From Streptomyces longisporoflavus (lineage in GTDB: Bacteria > Actinomycetota > Actinomycetes > Streptomycetales > Streptomycetaceae): 64,000 nt of DNA. Of the stretch, positions 43,796 to 51,988 are shown one piece after another. Made by a program: the position numbers and the translations under genes. Position 1 is the first letter of the stretch; every line of letters starts with the position of its first letter. The DNA lies in contig NZ_BMTR01000005.1 in NCBI RefSeq assembly GCF_014649775.1, forward strand, positions 372,001-436,000, written 5' to 3'. A model generated the notes under the pieces. That model saw nothing but the letters and a program-made list of their open reading frames with translations. It made no database searches and was not told where the DNA came from.

Positions 43796-43811
43796 TCAAG
43801 GGAGCAGTCTC

Positions 43812-43832
43812 GTGAGCAAGCGAATGCGATAG
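43812..43832 (+). CDS. Six-codon leader ORF after the riboswitch
   Basis: GTG-AGC-AAG-CGA-ATG-CGA-TAG encodes VSKRMR. AAGGGAG lies seven bases upstream, adjoining the riboswitch 3' hairpins, so the aptamer could gate access to this site. The main gene starts about 100 nt later. Translation is inferred from the ribosome site only. Confidence 0.5.
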   Translation: MSKRMR

Positions 43833-43872
43833 GGCTTTCCGGCCCCTCTTCCGCACCCCCTTTTCTCTTCGT

Positions 43873-43904
43873 CACTGCAGCGCCGCACGGGCGTCCTTGC
43901 AGTG
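43873..43904 (+). promoter_or_regulatory. Hairpin between leader ORF and main gene
   Basis: CACTGCA and TGCAGTG (43873-43879, 43898-43904) can close a stem 30 nt before the start codon, after a pyrimidine-rich run. It may be part of the riboswitch expression platform. Confidence 0.35.
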
Positions 43905-43934
43905 AACTCGCCTGCCTTCCCACGGGAGTTCGCC

Positions 43935-45317
43935 ATGTCTGTCACCACCGCTGCCGCCGACCGATCCGTCTGTGCCGCCCCGCTGCCCGTCCTCGGCCGT
44001 GACGTCACCGTGCCGCTCGTGACCGGCGGCGAGGTGACCTACGCGGCGCTCGACTACGCGGCGAGCGCGCCGGCACTGCAGCGGGTGTGGGACGACGTGG
44101 CCGCCTACGCGCCGTACTACGGCAGCGTGCACCGCGGGGCCGGGTACCTCTCGCAGCTCTCCACCGACCTCTTCGAGAACAGCCGGGCCACCGTCGCCGA
44201 GTTCCTCGGCTGCCGCGAGGGCGACCAGGTCGTCTTCACCCGCTCGACCACCGACTCGCTGAACCTGCTCGCCGCCGCGCTGCCCGCCGACTGCCAGGTC
44301 TTCGTCTTCGAGACCGAGCACCACGCCTCGCTGCTGCCCTGGCGCGACGCCCGCGTGACCTACCTGAACGCGCCGCGCACCGCCGACCAGGCCGTCGCCA
44401 CCCTGGAGCGCGCCCTCGCCGACCGCGAGCCCTACGGGCCCGCCCTGGTCTGCGTGACCGGGGCCTCGAACGTCACCGGTGAACTGTGGCCGGTCAAGGA
44501 GCTCGCCGCCGCCGCCCACGCGCACGGCGCCCGCATCGTCCTGGACGCCGCGCAGCTCGCGCCCCACCACCCCGTCTCCATCAGCGAGCTCGACGTCGAC
44601 TGGGTCGCCTTCTCCGGCCACAAGCTGTACGCGCCCTTCGGCTCGGGCGTCCTCGCGGGCCGCTCCGACTGGCTGCGGGAGGCCGAGCCGTACCTCGCGG
44701 GCGGCGGCGCCTCGCGCAAGGTCGCGCGGCGCCCCAAGGAAGCAGGCGGCGGTGTGGACGTCGAGTGGCACGAGACCGCGGCGCGGCACGAGGCCGGTTC
44801 GCCGAACGTCATCGGCGTGTACTCGATCGCCTCCGCCTGCAAGGCGCTGACCGAGGCGGGCTTCGACGAGCTCGTCGCCCGTGAGAACCAGCTCATCGCC
44901 AAGGTGCGCGAGGGCCTGGCCGAGGTGCCCGCCGTGAAGGTGCTCTCGCTCTTCGGTGACGACGCGCCGCGGGTCGGTGTCATCTCCTTCGTCGTCGACG
45001 GCTGGAACAGCTCGCACTTCGCCGCCGCGCTCTCCGCCGAGTACGGCATCGGTGTCCGCGACGGTCTGTTCTGCGCGCACCCGCTGGTGCGCACCCTGCT
45101 CGGGAGCGACCCGCAGACCCAGGGCGAGTGCGGTGCCCCCGAGGCCGAGCCCGGCGAGAAGTCGCTGAACGCGATCCGGGTCAGCTTCGGCGCGGGCACC
45201 CCGGACGAGCACGTGGAGCGTTTCGTGCGCGCGGTCAAGGAGCTGGTGGCGGACGGCGCGCGCTGGAACTACCGCACCGAGGACGGGCGTTGCGTGCCGG
45301 ACACCAACGTCGCCTGA
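43935..45317 (+). CDS. SufS/CsdA-like class V PLP enzyme under SAM-IV control
   Basis: A 460-residue PLP enzyme of the class V aminotransferase/cysteine desulfurase family. The PLP lysine is in AFSGHKLYAPFGSG (K230). Upstream are STTDSLNLLAAAL, ETEHHASLLPW and VLDAAQLAPHHPV. The segment GIGVRDGLFCAHPLVR places a cysteine (C380) where SufS-type enzymes have their persulfide-forming Cys, so sulfur release from cysteine or a related thiol is plausible. Control by a SAM-IV riboswitch fits a role in sulfur or methionine metabolism. GGGAG precedes the ATG at 43935. No SufU or other acceptor is adjacent. The 3' end overlaps the convergent glycerate kinase gene by 49 bp. Confidence 0.88.
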   Translation: MSVTTAAADRSVCAAPLPVLGRDVTVPLVTGGEVTYAALDYAASAPALQRVWDDVAAYAPYYGSVHRGAGYLSQLSTDLFENSRATVAEFLGCREGDQVVFTRSTTDSLNLLAAALPADCQVFVFETEHHASLLPWRDARVTYLNAPRTADQAVATLERALADREPYGPALVCVTGASNVTGELWPVKELAAAAHAHGARIVLDAAQLAPHHPVSISELDVDWVAFSGHKLYAPFGSGVLAGRSDWLREAEPYLAGGGASRKVARRPKEAGGGVDVEWHETAARHEAGSPNVIGVYSIASACKALTEAGFDELVARENQLIAKVREGLAEVPAVKVLSLFGDDAPRVGVISFVVDGWNSSHFAAALSAEYGIGVRDGLFCAHPLVRTLLGSDPQTQGECGAPEAEPGEKSLNAIRVSFGAGTPDEHVERFVRAVKELVADGARWNYRTEDGRCVPDTNVA

Positions 45318-46507
45318 GCCTTGGTCCTGCCTGCCCCGGTCCTGTCCGTCCCGGCCCTGCCCTTCAGGCGTGACCCCAGGACGATCATCCGCAGGGCCCG
45401 CTCGGTCGCGTCGGTGAGGAACTCGCCGCCACGCCCGAGTGCCTCGGTCAGCGAGACGGGCGCAGGCAGGATCGAACTGTAGGCGTCCACGCCGACCGCC
45501 CGTACGTGGTGTGCGCCCTGGCCGATCGTGCCCGCGAGCACGAGAACGGGGCGGCCTGACCGCTTGGCGCGCCTCGCCACTTCGGCGGGGACCTTGCCGC
45601 GCGGCGTCTGGTGGTCGAGGGCTCCCTCGGCGGTGACGACGAGGTCGGCGCGGGCCAGGCGCGCGTCCAGGTCCAGATGGTCCAGCAGGACGTCGAAACG
45701 GGGGAGCAGCCGGGCGCCGAGGGCCGCGAGACCCGCCCCCAGACCTCCGGAGGCGCCCGTTCCGGCGCCGAGGGCGAGGTCCGTCGTGGCGTGCAGGTCG
45801 CGGGTCAGGACGTGGGCCCAGCGGTCGAGGGCGGCCGCGAGCTGGTCGACCTGCGCGGGCGTCGCGCCCTTCTGCGGGCCGAAGACGCGGGCGACGCCGC
45901 GCTCGCCGGTCAGGACGTTGAAGGGGTTGCAGGCGACGCGGATCTCGGTGTCCTTCAGACGGGGGTCGAGGCCCGCGGGGTCGATGCGGCTCAGCCGGGT
46001 CAACTCCCGTCCGCCGTGCGGCAGTTCCCAGTCGTCCGCGTCCAGGAGGCGGGCGCCGAGTGCCTGGAGCGCTCCCGCGCCGCCGTCCGACGTGCCGGAG
46101 TCGCCGCAGCCCACCAGGATGCGGCGCGCGCCCGCGTCGAGAGCGGCGCCGATCAGTTCGCCGACGCCGTACGTCGTGGTGGCACCGGGGTCACGCGCGT
46201 CGCGGGGGACGAGCGAGAGCCCGGCCACGGCCGCCATCTCCACGACCGCCGTACCGTCGGGAAGCAGCGCGAAGTGCGTGCCGATCCGCTGCCCGACGGG
46301 GCCGGTGGCGGGCAGCGCGACCAGCCGGCCGCCGGCGGTGGCGGCCAGGGCGCGGGCGGTGCCCTCGCCTCCGTCCACCAGGGGGATCAGATCGGTCTCG
46401 GCGTGCGGGACGACACGGCGTACTCCCTCGGCGATGGCCTCGGCCGCCGACTGCGCGGACAGGGACTCCTTGAAGCCGCTGGGGGCGATGGCGAAACGGG
46501 TCAGCAT
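45269..46507 (-). CDS. Glycerate kinase
   Basis: A 412-residue kinase of the GckA/GlxK (type I, two-domain) family that phosphorylates D-glycerate. It begins TRFAIAPSGFKESLSAQSAAEAIAEGVRRV, with PLVDGGEGTARALA, CGDSGTSDGGAGALQALG, VFGPQKGATPAQV and GTGASGGLGAGLAALGA. The usual length is about 375-385; the extra ~25 C-terminal residues (basic, low complexity) run into the convergent gene. TGGAGA precedes the ATG. It lies 30 bp after the transporter gene on the same strand, so transport and phosphorylation of an organic acid may be linked. Confidence 0.92.
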   Translation of the reverse strand: MLTRFAIAPSGFKESLSAQSAAEAIAEGVRRVVPHAETDLIPLVDGGEGTARALAATAGGRLVALPATGPVGQRIGTHFALLPDGTAVVEMAAVAGLSLVPRDARDPGATTTYGVGELIGAALDAGARRILVGCGDSGTSDGGAGALQALGARLLDADDWELPHGGRELTRLSRIDPAGLDPRLKDTEIRVACNPFNVLTGERGVARVFGPQKGATPAQVDQLAAALDRWAHVLTRDLHATTDLALGAGTGASGGLGAGLAALGARLLPRFDVLLDHLDLDARLARADLVVTAEGALDHQTPRGKVPAEVARRAKRSGRPVLVLAGTIGQGAHHVRAVGVDAYSSILPAPVSLTEALGRGGEFLTDATERALRMIVLGSRLKGRAGTDRTGAGRTKAQATLVSGTQRPSSVR

Positions 46508-46537
46508 GGGGTCTCCAGGGTGGATTCAAGGGTGGGT

Positions 46538-47950
46538 TCAGCGGACGGGCACGCCGAGCAGCGGCCAGAGCGTGACGGCGAAGAGCAGGACGAGTGCGGC
46601 GGTCAGCGGTGCCAGGACCGCGGAGAGGCGCAGCAGGTCGCGCGGGGTGTAAGTGGGGGTGCCGGGGATGTCGGCGAAGAGCGTGACGGGCTTCGCGGAC
46701 GCGGGCAGGGTGTGGCAGAAGCCGGCGGCGGCGGTGGAGGCGAGGGCCGCCGCGACCGGATTGACGCCCGCGCCGACGGCCGCCGCGACGACCAGCGGGA
46801 CCAGGACGGACGAGCGGGCCGAGCGTGACTGGAGCACCAGGTGCGCGGCCGTGCTGACGCAGACGACGACGGTCAGGAACAGCCAGGGCGGCACATCCAG
46901 CGGGACCCCGCCCACCAGCCACTTCGCCGCCCCGGAGTCGGCGAGCGCGACGCCCATCGCCATCGTCGCCGCCATGAAGAGCAGCAGCGCCCACGGCACG
47001 GTCTTGAGCGCGTCCTTCAGGCGTACGGTGCCGAGCGCGGGGGACGAGGCGACGACCGCGCCGATCAACGCGACGACGGCGGGCGGCACCTGGTGCAGTG
47101 GTTCGCTGCACCAGAGCGCGACCACCGTGGCGAGGAGGAGGGCGCAGCGGGTCTCGGCGGGCTCCCAGGCCCCGGTGACCGGCTGCTCGCTGTGCTCCTG
47201 GAGCTGCTCGACGGTGATGTGGACGGGGCCCTTACGGTCCGCCCGCCGCGTCGTCGTCAACAGCACGGCTTCCGCCGCCAGATGGGACGAGGCGACGGCG
47301 AGCGGCAGGCCGAGCAGCATCCACTGGGTGAAGCCGATCCGGTCGCCGGTGGCCTCCCACAGCACGGAGACCGTGATCAGGTGGGCGCCCGCGCCGATCA
47401 GGGTCGCCACCGCGGAGAGCAGGATCACCGTCGGGAACAGCAGTGCGAGCATCACCACCAGGCGCCTGCGGTCGGCGAGGACCTTGGCGAGCGCGAGGAA
47501 GACGGGCAGCGCGAGCGCGGCGCGGCCCGACGTGGCGGGGACCGCGAACGCGGTGACGACCAGGGCGGCCGTGGTCAGGTGCGTCAACTGCCGTACGGTG
47601 CGGGCCCCGCTGACCAGAAAGGCCGCCGCCCGGCCCGCGAGACCGCTGCGGGCGACCGCGGCGGCCAGCACGAAGGCGCAGATAAGCAGCCAGACCGTCT
47701 CGTCGCCGAGGGTGCCGAAGAGCGTGTCGCTGCTGATCACCCCGGTCGCGGTGAGGGCGAGCCCGGCGCCGAGCGCGATGTACGTGTCGTCGATCGGCGT
47801 ACCGATCCACGCGCAGGTCGCCAGGGCGAACACGCCGAGGGTGAGCCGGGCGTCACCGCTCAGGCCGGGGAAGTTGCCGGGCACCAGGAGCAGGGCGCAC
47901 AGGCTGAGCGCGATGCACAGGGTGATGGCTTGGCGGGGATTCAGGGTCAC
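46538..47950 (-). CDS. DASS/SLC13-family anion transporter
   Basis: A 470-residue membrane protein with about eleven hydrophobic segments. Family features are GDETVWLLICAFVLAAAVARSGLAGRAA in the first half and a second-half repeat with STAAHLVLQSRSARSSVLVPLV. The two re-entrant-loop motifs of di- and tricarboxylate:sodium symporters are partly recognisable (VPATSGRAALALPVF; ASTAAAGFCHTLPASAKPVTL). The substrate is probably an organic anion. Co-directional with glycerate kinase 30 bp downstream, so glycerate or a related acid is possible. The GTG start lacks a clear Shine-Dalgarno. Confidence 0.83.
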   Translation of the reverse strand: MTLNPRQAITLCIALSLCALLLVPGNFPGLSGDARLTLGVFALATCAWIGTPIDDTYIALGAGLALTATGVISSDTLFGTLGDETVWLLICAFVLAAAVARSGLAGRAAAFLVSGARTVRQLTHLTTAALVVTAFAVPATSGRAALALPVFLALAKVLADRRRLVVMLALLFPTVILLSAVATLIGAGAHLITVSVLWEATGDRIGFTQWMLLGLPLAVASSHLAAEAVLLTTTRRADRKGPVHITVEQLQEHSEQPVTGAWEPAETRCALLLATVVALWCSEPLHQVPPAVVALIGAVVASSPALGTVRLKDALKTVPWALLLFMAATMAMGVALADSGAAKWLVGGVPLDVPPWLFLTVVVCVSTAAHLVLQSRSARSSVLVPLVVAAAVGAGVNPVAAALASTAAAGFCHTLPASAKPVTLFADIPGTPTYTPRDLLRLSAVLAPLTAALVLLFAVTLWPLLGVPVR

Positions 47951-48030
47951 ACGAGGAGCCTCGGTCCCGGCCGTGAGGGCTCAATGAGCAGTGGATGAAA
48001 GGAATTTCACCAGCGCCCCGACCAACTGCT

Positions 48031-48066
48031 GTACCGGCTGCCGGTCGTCACCCCGGCAGCCGGTAC
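48031..48066 (-). terminator. Hairpin straddling the response-regulator stop codon
   Basis: Perfect 14-base arms (48031-48044, 48053-48066). The 5' arm lies in the last codons of the gene and the stop codon in the loop, so termination and the end of translation are linked. Confidence 0.7.
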
Positions 48067-48710
48067 CCCATCCCGCGCACCGTCTCCACCCGCTCGGCGC
48101 CCAGCTTCTTGCGCAACGCCCGTACGTAGACGTCCACGATGTTGGAGCCCGGGTCGAAGTCGTACCCCCACACGTGCGACAGGATCTGCTCCCGCGAGAG
48201 CACCTGACCCGGATGGCGCAGGAAGAGTTCGAGCAGCACGAACTCACGTGCCGTCAGGTCCACGGTCCGCTCGCCCGAACGCGCCCTGCGCGTGCGCAGG
48301 TCCAGCGTCAGCTCCCCGCTGCGCAGCACCGTCACCTCCGGCGCCCCCGCCGCCGTACGCAGCCGCAGGCGCACCCGCGCGAGCAGCTCCTCGAAGCGGA
48401 ACGGCTTGGTCATCCAGTCGTCCGCGCCGCCCTCAAGGCCCGCCACCGTGTCCCGGACCGAGTCGCGCGCCGTGAGGACGATGACCGGTGTGCTCACGCG
48501 GGCCTCGCGCAACTGCCGCAGGACCGTGAAGCCGTCCCTGCCGGGCAGCCCGATGTCCAGGACGACGAGATCGAAGCCGCCGGTCAGGGCGTAGTCGTAG
48601 CCCGCGTCGCCGTCGCCGACGGCGGTCGTGGTGAAGCCGTTGGCGCGCAGGCCCTTCTCGACGAAGGAGGCGATGCGCTCCTCGTCCTCGACGATGAGAA
48701 TCCGGTTCAT
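48048..48710 (-). CDS. Response regulator, OmpR/PhoB type
   Basis: A 220-residue regulator. The receiver domain has VEDEERI (acidic pair near 9-10), the phospho-acceptor in DLVVLDIGLPGRDG (D52), VLTARD and TKPF. The winged-helix domain contains LDLRTRRARSGERTVDLTAREFVLLELFLRHPGQVLSREQI and YVRALRKKL. ATG overlaps the kinase stop as ATGA, so it is co-translated with the kinase. Confidence 0.94.
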   Translation of the reverse strand: MNRILIVEDEERIASFVEKGLRANGFTTTAVGDGDAGYDYALTGGFDLVVLDIGLPGRDGFTVLRQLREARVSTPVIVLTARDSVRDTVAGLEGGADDWMTKPFRFEELLARVRLRLRTAAGAPEVTVLRSGELTLDLRTRRARSGERTVDLTAREFVLLELFLRHPGQVLSREQILSHVWGYDFDPGSNIVDVYVRALRKKLGAERVETVRGMGYRLPG

Positions 48711-50164
48711 GGCAGTCCTGGTTCCTGTTCTCGCGGTCCTGCACGCAGTACGAGTACGAAGGTGGCGCCGCCGCCTTCCGTGGGCCGAGGCTCGACCTGC
48801 CCGCCGTGTCCTTCGGCGATCGCGCGCACGATGGCCAGGCCGAGCCCGGCGCCGGTGGCCCGGGAGCCGCGGCGCGCGGTGCCGCGCCTGAACCGCTCGA
48901 AGATCACCGCGGCGTCCTGTGCCTGGACGCCGGGTCCGCTGTCGGCGACGTACAGCTCGATCCGGCCCGCCGCACAGCGTGATCCGATGCCGATGCGCTG
49001 GCCGGGAACGGTGTGCTGGACGGCGTTCTGGGCGAGCTGCACCATCGCCTGGGTGATGCGCTGCGGGTCCAGGGCGGCTTCCCCTTCGGCCACTTCGGCC
49101 AGCTTCCAGTCGCGGTCGCCGAGCGCCCGCGCCTTGACGAAGACGTCCGCGGTCAGCTCGGCGAGCTGCACCGGCTCCGGGGTGACGAAGTCGGGGCGCT
49201 CGGCCTTGGCGAGCAGCAGGAGGTCCTCGACGATCCGGCTCATCCGGTCGAGCTCCTCCATCACGATCCGGGTCGTCTCCTCGCGCTCGCGCGGATCGTC
49301 GCCCATCAGCTCCAGATGGCCGCGGACGATGGTGATGGGGGTGCGCAGCTCGTGCCCCGCGTCGTCGACGAACTCGCGCTGCGCGGCGAACGCCCGCTCC
49401 AGGCGGTCGAGCATGCCGTTGAACGTCTCGGCGAGCGCGGCGATGTCGTCCCGGCCCTGCACCGGGATGCGCCGGGTCAGATCCTGCTCGGTGAGCTGCG
49501 CGGCGGTCGTACGCACCAGGCGTACGGGCTTGAGGATGCGCCCGGCGACGGCCCAGCCGATGCCGGTGGTCATCAGGAGCGCGACGCCGGAGATGGCGAG
49601 CAGCATCGTGAACACGTCGCCCGCCTTGGCCTGTTCGCCCGCCGGGTGGAAGGCGACCACGAACGCCGCCGCCGGATGACCCGCGCTCGCCGCGATCTCC
49701 ACCTTCGCCCAGCGGACCTCGCCCCGGTCGCGATGCAGCGTGCCGGTCGCGTCGGGGGACTCGAAGACCGTGCGCAGCGCGGCGGGGTCCTCGGCGAGCG
49801 GATGGCCGATCCGCGGCTCGCGCGACTGCTCCTTCTTCGCGGGCGCCCTGCCGGGGCGGCCGACCAGGCCGAGGAGCTCCTCGTCGGGGTCGGCGTACTG
49901 CCGGGACAGGAAGAGCCGCAGGAGGGGGTCGGGGGCGGCGAACTTCCGGCCGGTGTGCGGGTCGACCCCTTCGCGGGCGAGGTTGGTGAACTCCGCGGTC
50001 TCCTGGGCGAGCAGCCGGTCGATGCGGTGGTCTACGTCGCGCAGCAGGACGGAGCGCGTGGTGGCCGCGACCGCGGTGAGCGCGACGGCCATCACCACGA
50101 GCAGCCAGAGCAGGATGCGGACACGGGCCGATATCCGGCGGAGCGGGCGGTCAGCCGTCGTCAC
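48707..50164 (-). CDS. Sensor histidine kinase, OmpR-associated type
   Basis: A 485-residue kinase with a first transmembrane helix (VRILLWLLVVMAVALTAVAA), an outer domain of about 150 residues, a second helix (FTMLLAISGVALLMTTGIGWAV), a HAMP domain (RILKPVRLVRTTAAQLTEQDLTRRIP), HisKA with DDAGHELRTPITIVRGH near residue 271, and an HATPase (QLAQNAVQHT; DSGPGV; GAGLGLAIV). The start was placed at GTG 50164. ATG 50224 would add a Thr-rich run that is only the acidic repeat of the upstream gene read in another frame. The gene overlaps that small secreted-protein gene by 14 bp. Confidence 0.88.
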   Translation of the reverse strand: MTTADRPLRRISARVRILLWLLVVMAVALTAVAATTRSVLLRDVDHRIDRLLAQETAEFTNLAREGVDPHTGRKFAAPDPLLRLFLSRQYADPDEELLGLVGRPGRAPAKKEQSREPRIGHPLAEDPAALRTVFESPDATGTLHRDRGEVRWAKVEIAASAGHPAAAFVVAFHPAGEQAKAGDVFTMLLAISGVALLMTTGIGWAVAGRILKPVRLVRTTAAQLTEQDLTRRIPVQGRDDIAALAETFNGMLDRLERAFAAQREFVDDAGHELRTPITIVRGHLELMGDDPREREETTRIVMEELDRMSRIVEDLLLLAKAERPDFVTPEPVQLAELTADVFVKARALGDRDWKLAEVAEGEAALDPQRITQAMVQLAQNAVQHTVPGQRIGIGSRCAAGRIELYVADSGPGVQAQDAAVIFERFRRGTARRGSRATGAGLGLAIVRAIAEGHGGQVEPRPTEGGGATFVLVLRAGPREQEPGLP

Positions 50165-50474
50165 CGGGGCCGTCGTCGTCGTTGTCGCCCCGGCCGCCTT
50201 CGTTGCCGTCGTCGTCGTTGTCATCGCCCGAGGAATTCTCGCTCACCGGCGGCGGGGACACCGTCTCGTCACTCGGCGTCGGCCGGGGGGTGTCGGGCTT
50301 CGACGAAGGCGACGAAGGCGACGGCCCCGGTGACGACGAGCCGCTCTCCAGTTCCACCTTGGGCGGGGCCTTGGGAGGTTCGGGGCTGTCGGTCAGGGCG
50401 TAGCTGGTCGCGGCGATGCCGAGGGGGATCGCCACGACGGCGGCGAGGGCCGCCATGCGGTGGGAGAAGACCAT
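50151..50474 (-). CDS. Small secreted acidic Ser/Pro-rich protein
   Basis: A 107-residue product with a signal peptide (MVFSHRMAALAAVVAIPLGIAATSYA), then a Ser/Pro-rich stretch and a C-terminal tail of Asp/Gly/Asn (DDNDDDGNEGG, DNDDDGPGDDG). It is unordered and could bind cations such as calcium outside the cell. It lies immediately upstream of, and overlaps, a histidine kinase gene, the position of accessory proteins that modulate a sensor. The ribosome site is weak, and a start at the second Met (residue 7) is possible. Confidence 0.65.
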   Translation of the reverse strand: MVFSHRMAALAAVVAIPLGIAATSYALTDSPEPPKAPPKVELESGSSSPGPSPSSPSSKPDTPRPTPSDETVSPPPVSENSSGDDNDDDGNEGGRGDNDDDGPGDDG

Positions 50475-50565
50475 GGCAGTGAGCGTGCGCGACGCGGTGC
50501 GCCAGGAGCATGAGCGGCAGATGAAGAAACGCTCATCCGGGACGCGGCGGTACGTCGGGGAGCGC

Positions 50566-50847
50566 TCAGGAGTCGAGGCCGATCGCGAACGCCGCTTCCA
50601 GGTCGTGCTGCGAGTACGTGCGGAACGCGACGTGCGTGTCCGTGCCCTCCACGCCGGGGATCTTGCTGATCCGGCCGGGGATGACGTCCGCGAGGTCGTC
50701 GTGGTGCGTGACGCGCACCATGGCGATCAGGTCGTACGTACCGGTCACGGAGAAGACCTCGCTGACGCAGTCGAGGGCGGCGATCGACTCGGCGATCTCC
50801 GGGATCCGGTCCACGCTGGTCTTGATGAGCACGATCGCGGTGATCAC
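50566..50847 (-). CDS. Stand-alone Lrp/AsnC ligand-binding (RAM) domain protein
   Basis: A 93-residue protein consisting only of the RAM domain (AIVLIKTSVDRIPEIAESIAAL; VSEVFSVTGTYDLIAMVRV; GRISKIPGVEGTDTHVAF). It lacks the helix-turn-helix of Lrp regulators. Such proteins form ligand-binding rings and may sense amino acids. GTG 50847 overlaps the rhomboid stop as GTGA, with GAGGGAG upstream, so it is co-translated with the protease. Confidence 0.88.
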   Translation of the reverse strand: MITAIVLIKTSVDRIPEIAESIAALDCVSEVFSVTGTYDLIAMVRVTHHDDLADVIPGRISKIPGVEGTDTHVAFRTYSQHDLEAAFAIGLDS

Positions 50848-51575
50848 GGCTGGCTGTCTCCCTCGATGGCCGGTGCTGGCTTCTTCACTCTAGCCGTCCG
50901 CCCGTACCTCACCCACGCGTAGAGGAAGCCCAGGGAGAAGCCGAGCAGATGCGCCAGATACGCGACCCCCGGCCCCTGCCCGCCCTGGAGCGCCGCGAGC
51001 CACTGGAGCGCCACCCAGAACGGCAGCACCACCCACGCCGGAAAGCGCAGCGGCAGGAAGAAGAGGAACGGGAAGAGACTGGTGACCCGCGCTTTCGGGA
51101 AGAGTTGCAAAAACGCCCCGAGCACCGCCGAGATCGCTCCCGACGCGCCCACCAGGGTCTGGTGGGACCCCGCGTGCACGACCGCGTAGGCGAACAGGGC
51201 GAGATAGCCGCAGCCGAGATAGAACAGCGCGAACTGCACGTGCCCCATCCGTTCCTCGGCCATCGCCCCGAAGACGAAGAGGAAGAGCATGTTGCCCAGG
51301 AGATGCAGCCAGCTGCCGTGCACGAAGAGCGCGGTGGCCGGCGCGAGCAGGGGCCGCGGTGCCCCGCTGAACAGCTCCGACGGCACCACGCCCCAGCGCT
51401 CGAAGTAGGCCTGCTGGGCGGCGATCAGCTGATCGCCCGTGCCGTACGCGGGGTTGAACCCGGACAGCGGAGAGATCAGGAAGACCAGACAGCACGCGCC
51501 GATCAGGCCGTACGTCACCGGGGCGGACTGCCCCTTGAGCATGCGGCCCGCCGTCCTACCCCACGTCCTGATCAT
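50844..51575 (-). CDS. Rhomboid-family intramembrane serine protease
   Basis: A 243-residue membrane protease with about six helices: GSWLHLLGNMLFLFVFGAMAEERMG (the HxxxN oxyanion segment), the catalytic Ser in VGASGAISAVLGAF near residue 150, and the catalytic His in VAYLAHLLGFSLGFLY. It cleaves transmembrane substrates; the substrate here is unknown. The ATG at 51575 lacks a good Shine-Dalgarno. It is coupled to the RAM-domain gene. Confidence 0.9.
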   Translation of the reverse strand: MIRTWGRTAGRMLKGQSAPVTYGLIGACCLVFLISPLSGFNPAYGTGDQLIAAQQAYFERWGVVPSELFSGAPRPLLAPATALFVHGSWLHLLGNMLFLFVFGAMAEERMGHVQFALFYLGCGYLALFAYAVVHAGSHQTLVGASGAISAVLGAFLQLFPKARVTSLFPFLFFLPLRFPAWVVLPFWVALQWLAALQGGQGPGVAYLAHLLGFSLGFLYAWVRYGRTARVKKPAPAIEGDSQP

Positions 51576-51714
51576 GCACAGAGCATGACGTAACGGAGCC
51601 AAACCGTACAGACCGCCCCGCCGGGTGAGACGTCGCCGCGAGGGGACCCTTACAGGCCTTAGGGTTACGGGCACCACGCACCATGGAATTCCGAAGGAAA
51701 GAGAAACAGCCACG

Positions 51715-51954
51715 ATGACGGTTCCTCTGCCGACCGACACCACCCGGTGGCGCTGCACGCTCTGCGGCAACCTCACGCGTTTCGACGTGACCCGGACGTC
51801 GAAGGTCGTCGAGTATGTGCACCTCGACCTGGCCGGTGAATCGAACGTCGAGGAACGCGAGGTGGTCAGTGAGACCATCGAGTCGGTGCGCTGCCGTTGG
51901 TGCAACGCGGTGGACCAGGTGGAACTCGTGGACAGGCCGGGTGCCGGCTCCTGA
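51715..51954 (+). CDS. Small zinc-ribbon protein
   Basis: A 79-residue protein with two CxxC knuckles, WRCTLCGNLTRFDV at the N-terminus and VRCRWCNAVDQVELV near the C-terminus, which would bind one zinc. Between them is an acidic segment. Such proteins may bind nucleic acids or other proteins; no function is known to me. GAAAGAG lies upstream of the ATG. The gene lies 34 bp before the NYN-domain gene and may share its transcript. Confidence 0.82.
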   Translation: MTVPLPTDTTRWRCTLCGNLTRFDVTRTSKVVEYVHLDLAGESNVEEREVVSETIESVRCRWCNAVDQVELVDRPGAGS

Positions 51955-51988
51955 GGGAGCGGGCCCCGCACAGCTAGTGGGGTGACGG

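Noticed and set aside
50165..50224. Thr-rich N-terminal extension of the OmpR-type kinase
   Set aside because: It is the Asp/Gly repeat of the upstream gene read in another frame; GTG 50164 gives a normal kinase start.
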